Assembly: GCA_035640715.1 (NCBI GenBank)
Contig: DASQVO010000084.1
Coordinates: 1-6,250 of the forward strand
Direction of reading: 5' to 3'
DNA: 6,250 nt
DNA from: DASQVO01 sp035640715
Lineage (GTDB): Bacteria > Actinomycetota > Actinomycetes > Streptosporangiales > Streptosporangiaceae
Each line of letters begins with the position of its first letter. Position 1 is the first letter of the stretch. The notes beneath the pieces are model-generated. The model was not told the DNA's origin. It made no database searches and saw only the letters and a list, made by a program, of their open reading frames with translations. Of the stretch, positions 5,951 through 6,250 are shown in pieces. Position numbers and translations under genes: made by a program.

Positions 5951-6250
5951 ATGCCTGTGTCACCAACGACGGATTCGGCCGAGCCGGGCCGTGCCGGGCT
6001 GGACCGCACGGCGGCCGGCCGTACCGAGCCGCGCCGGGCCACGCCCGGCCACACCGAGCCGGGGCGCACCGAGCCCGCGGTGATCCGCAACTTCTGCATC
6101 ATCGCGCACATCGACCATGGCAAGTCGACGCTTGCCGACCGGATGCTCCAGCTCACCGGCGTCGTCGGCGACCGCAAGATGCGGGCCCAGTACCTGGACC
6201 GCATGGACATCGAGCGGGAGCGCGGCATCACCATCAAGAGCCAGGCGGTG
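5951..6250 (+). CDS. lepA: Elongation factor 4, N-terminal part
   Basis: LepA is a ribosome-bound translational GTPase linked to back-translocation and 30S biogenesis. The first 100 codons are present; the gene runs off the right edge (the family is about 600 residues). The G1 motif AHIDHGKST lies at 52-60, followed by LADRMLQLTGVVGDRKMRAQYLDRMDIERERGITIKSQAV, containing the switch I/G2 region, as in actinobacterial LepA. With ATG 5951 about 43 residues precede the conserved VIRNFCIIAH, roughly twice what I recall for relatives, and they are low-complexity. Other in-frame starts are ATG 5909, GTG 5957 and GTG 6080, the last giving a compact family-like N-terminus. None has a clear ribosome site, so the start is uncertain, though the gene is not. 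Confidence 0.94.
   Translation, partial: MPVSPTTDSAEPGRAGLDRTAAGRTEPRRATPGHTEPGRTEPAVIRNFCIIAHIDHGKSTLADRMLQLTGVVGDRKMRAQYLDRMDIERERGITIKSQAV
5978..6075 (+). repeat. Degenerate GAGCC-containing repeats in the lepA N-terminus
   Basis: GAGCC recurs at 5981, 6026, 6056 and 6071, each time preceded by CC, within short GC-rich words. It encodes AEPGR, RTEPR, HTEPGR and RTEP in the extension before the GTPase domain. It looks like slippage-driven expansion. Confidence 0.5.

Overview
The window is high-GC DNA from an actinomycete. The grounds are strong GC bias at third codon positions, GTG/TTG starts, and the gene order holA, then rpsT on the opposite strand, then lepA, a conserved actinobacterial housekeeping block. 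I cannot name the genus from the sequence; a filamentous actinomycete (Streptosporangiales-like or related) would fit the kinase content.

Layout. (1) 38-1255 (+): an amidohydrolase closely resembling imidazolonepropionase (HutI), but with two positions around the active site changed and no other histidine-utilisation gene in view. (2) 1437-2465 (+): holA, the delta subunit of the DNA polymerase III clamp loader, preceded by a strong GC hairpin. (3) 2466-2838: a non-coding stretch with a possible sigma-70-type promoter and a long leader. (4) 2839-5154 (+): a transmembrane Ser/Thr protein kinase with an intracellular kinase domain, a proline-rich linker of near-identical 25-residue repeats, one membrane segment, and an extracellular six-bladed kelch propeller. 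(5) 5237-5264: a perfect GC hairpin between convergent genes. (6) 5268-5537 (-): rpsT, ribosomal protein S20, with a candidate promoter about 100 bp upstream. (7) 5538-5950: a divergent intergenic region with palindromes. (8) 5951-6250 and beyond (+): the first 100 codons of lepA (elongation factor 4), with an unusual low-complexity N-terminal extension.

How they fit together. holA, rpsT and lepA serve replication and translation. The kinase appears to be an accessory gene placed between holA and rpsT: it has its own upstream region, slightly less extreme codon use and internal tandem repeats. By its architecture it is a membrane sensor: the kelch propeller outside the cell would bind a ligand and the kinase inside would signal. 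It is the most interesting gene here. The rest of the window is ordinary, and I see no CRISPR array, insertion sequence, tRNA or rRNA.
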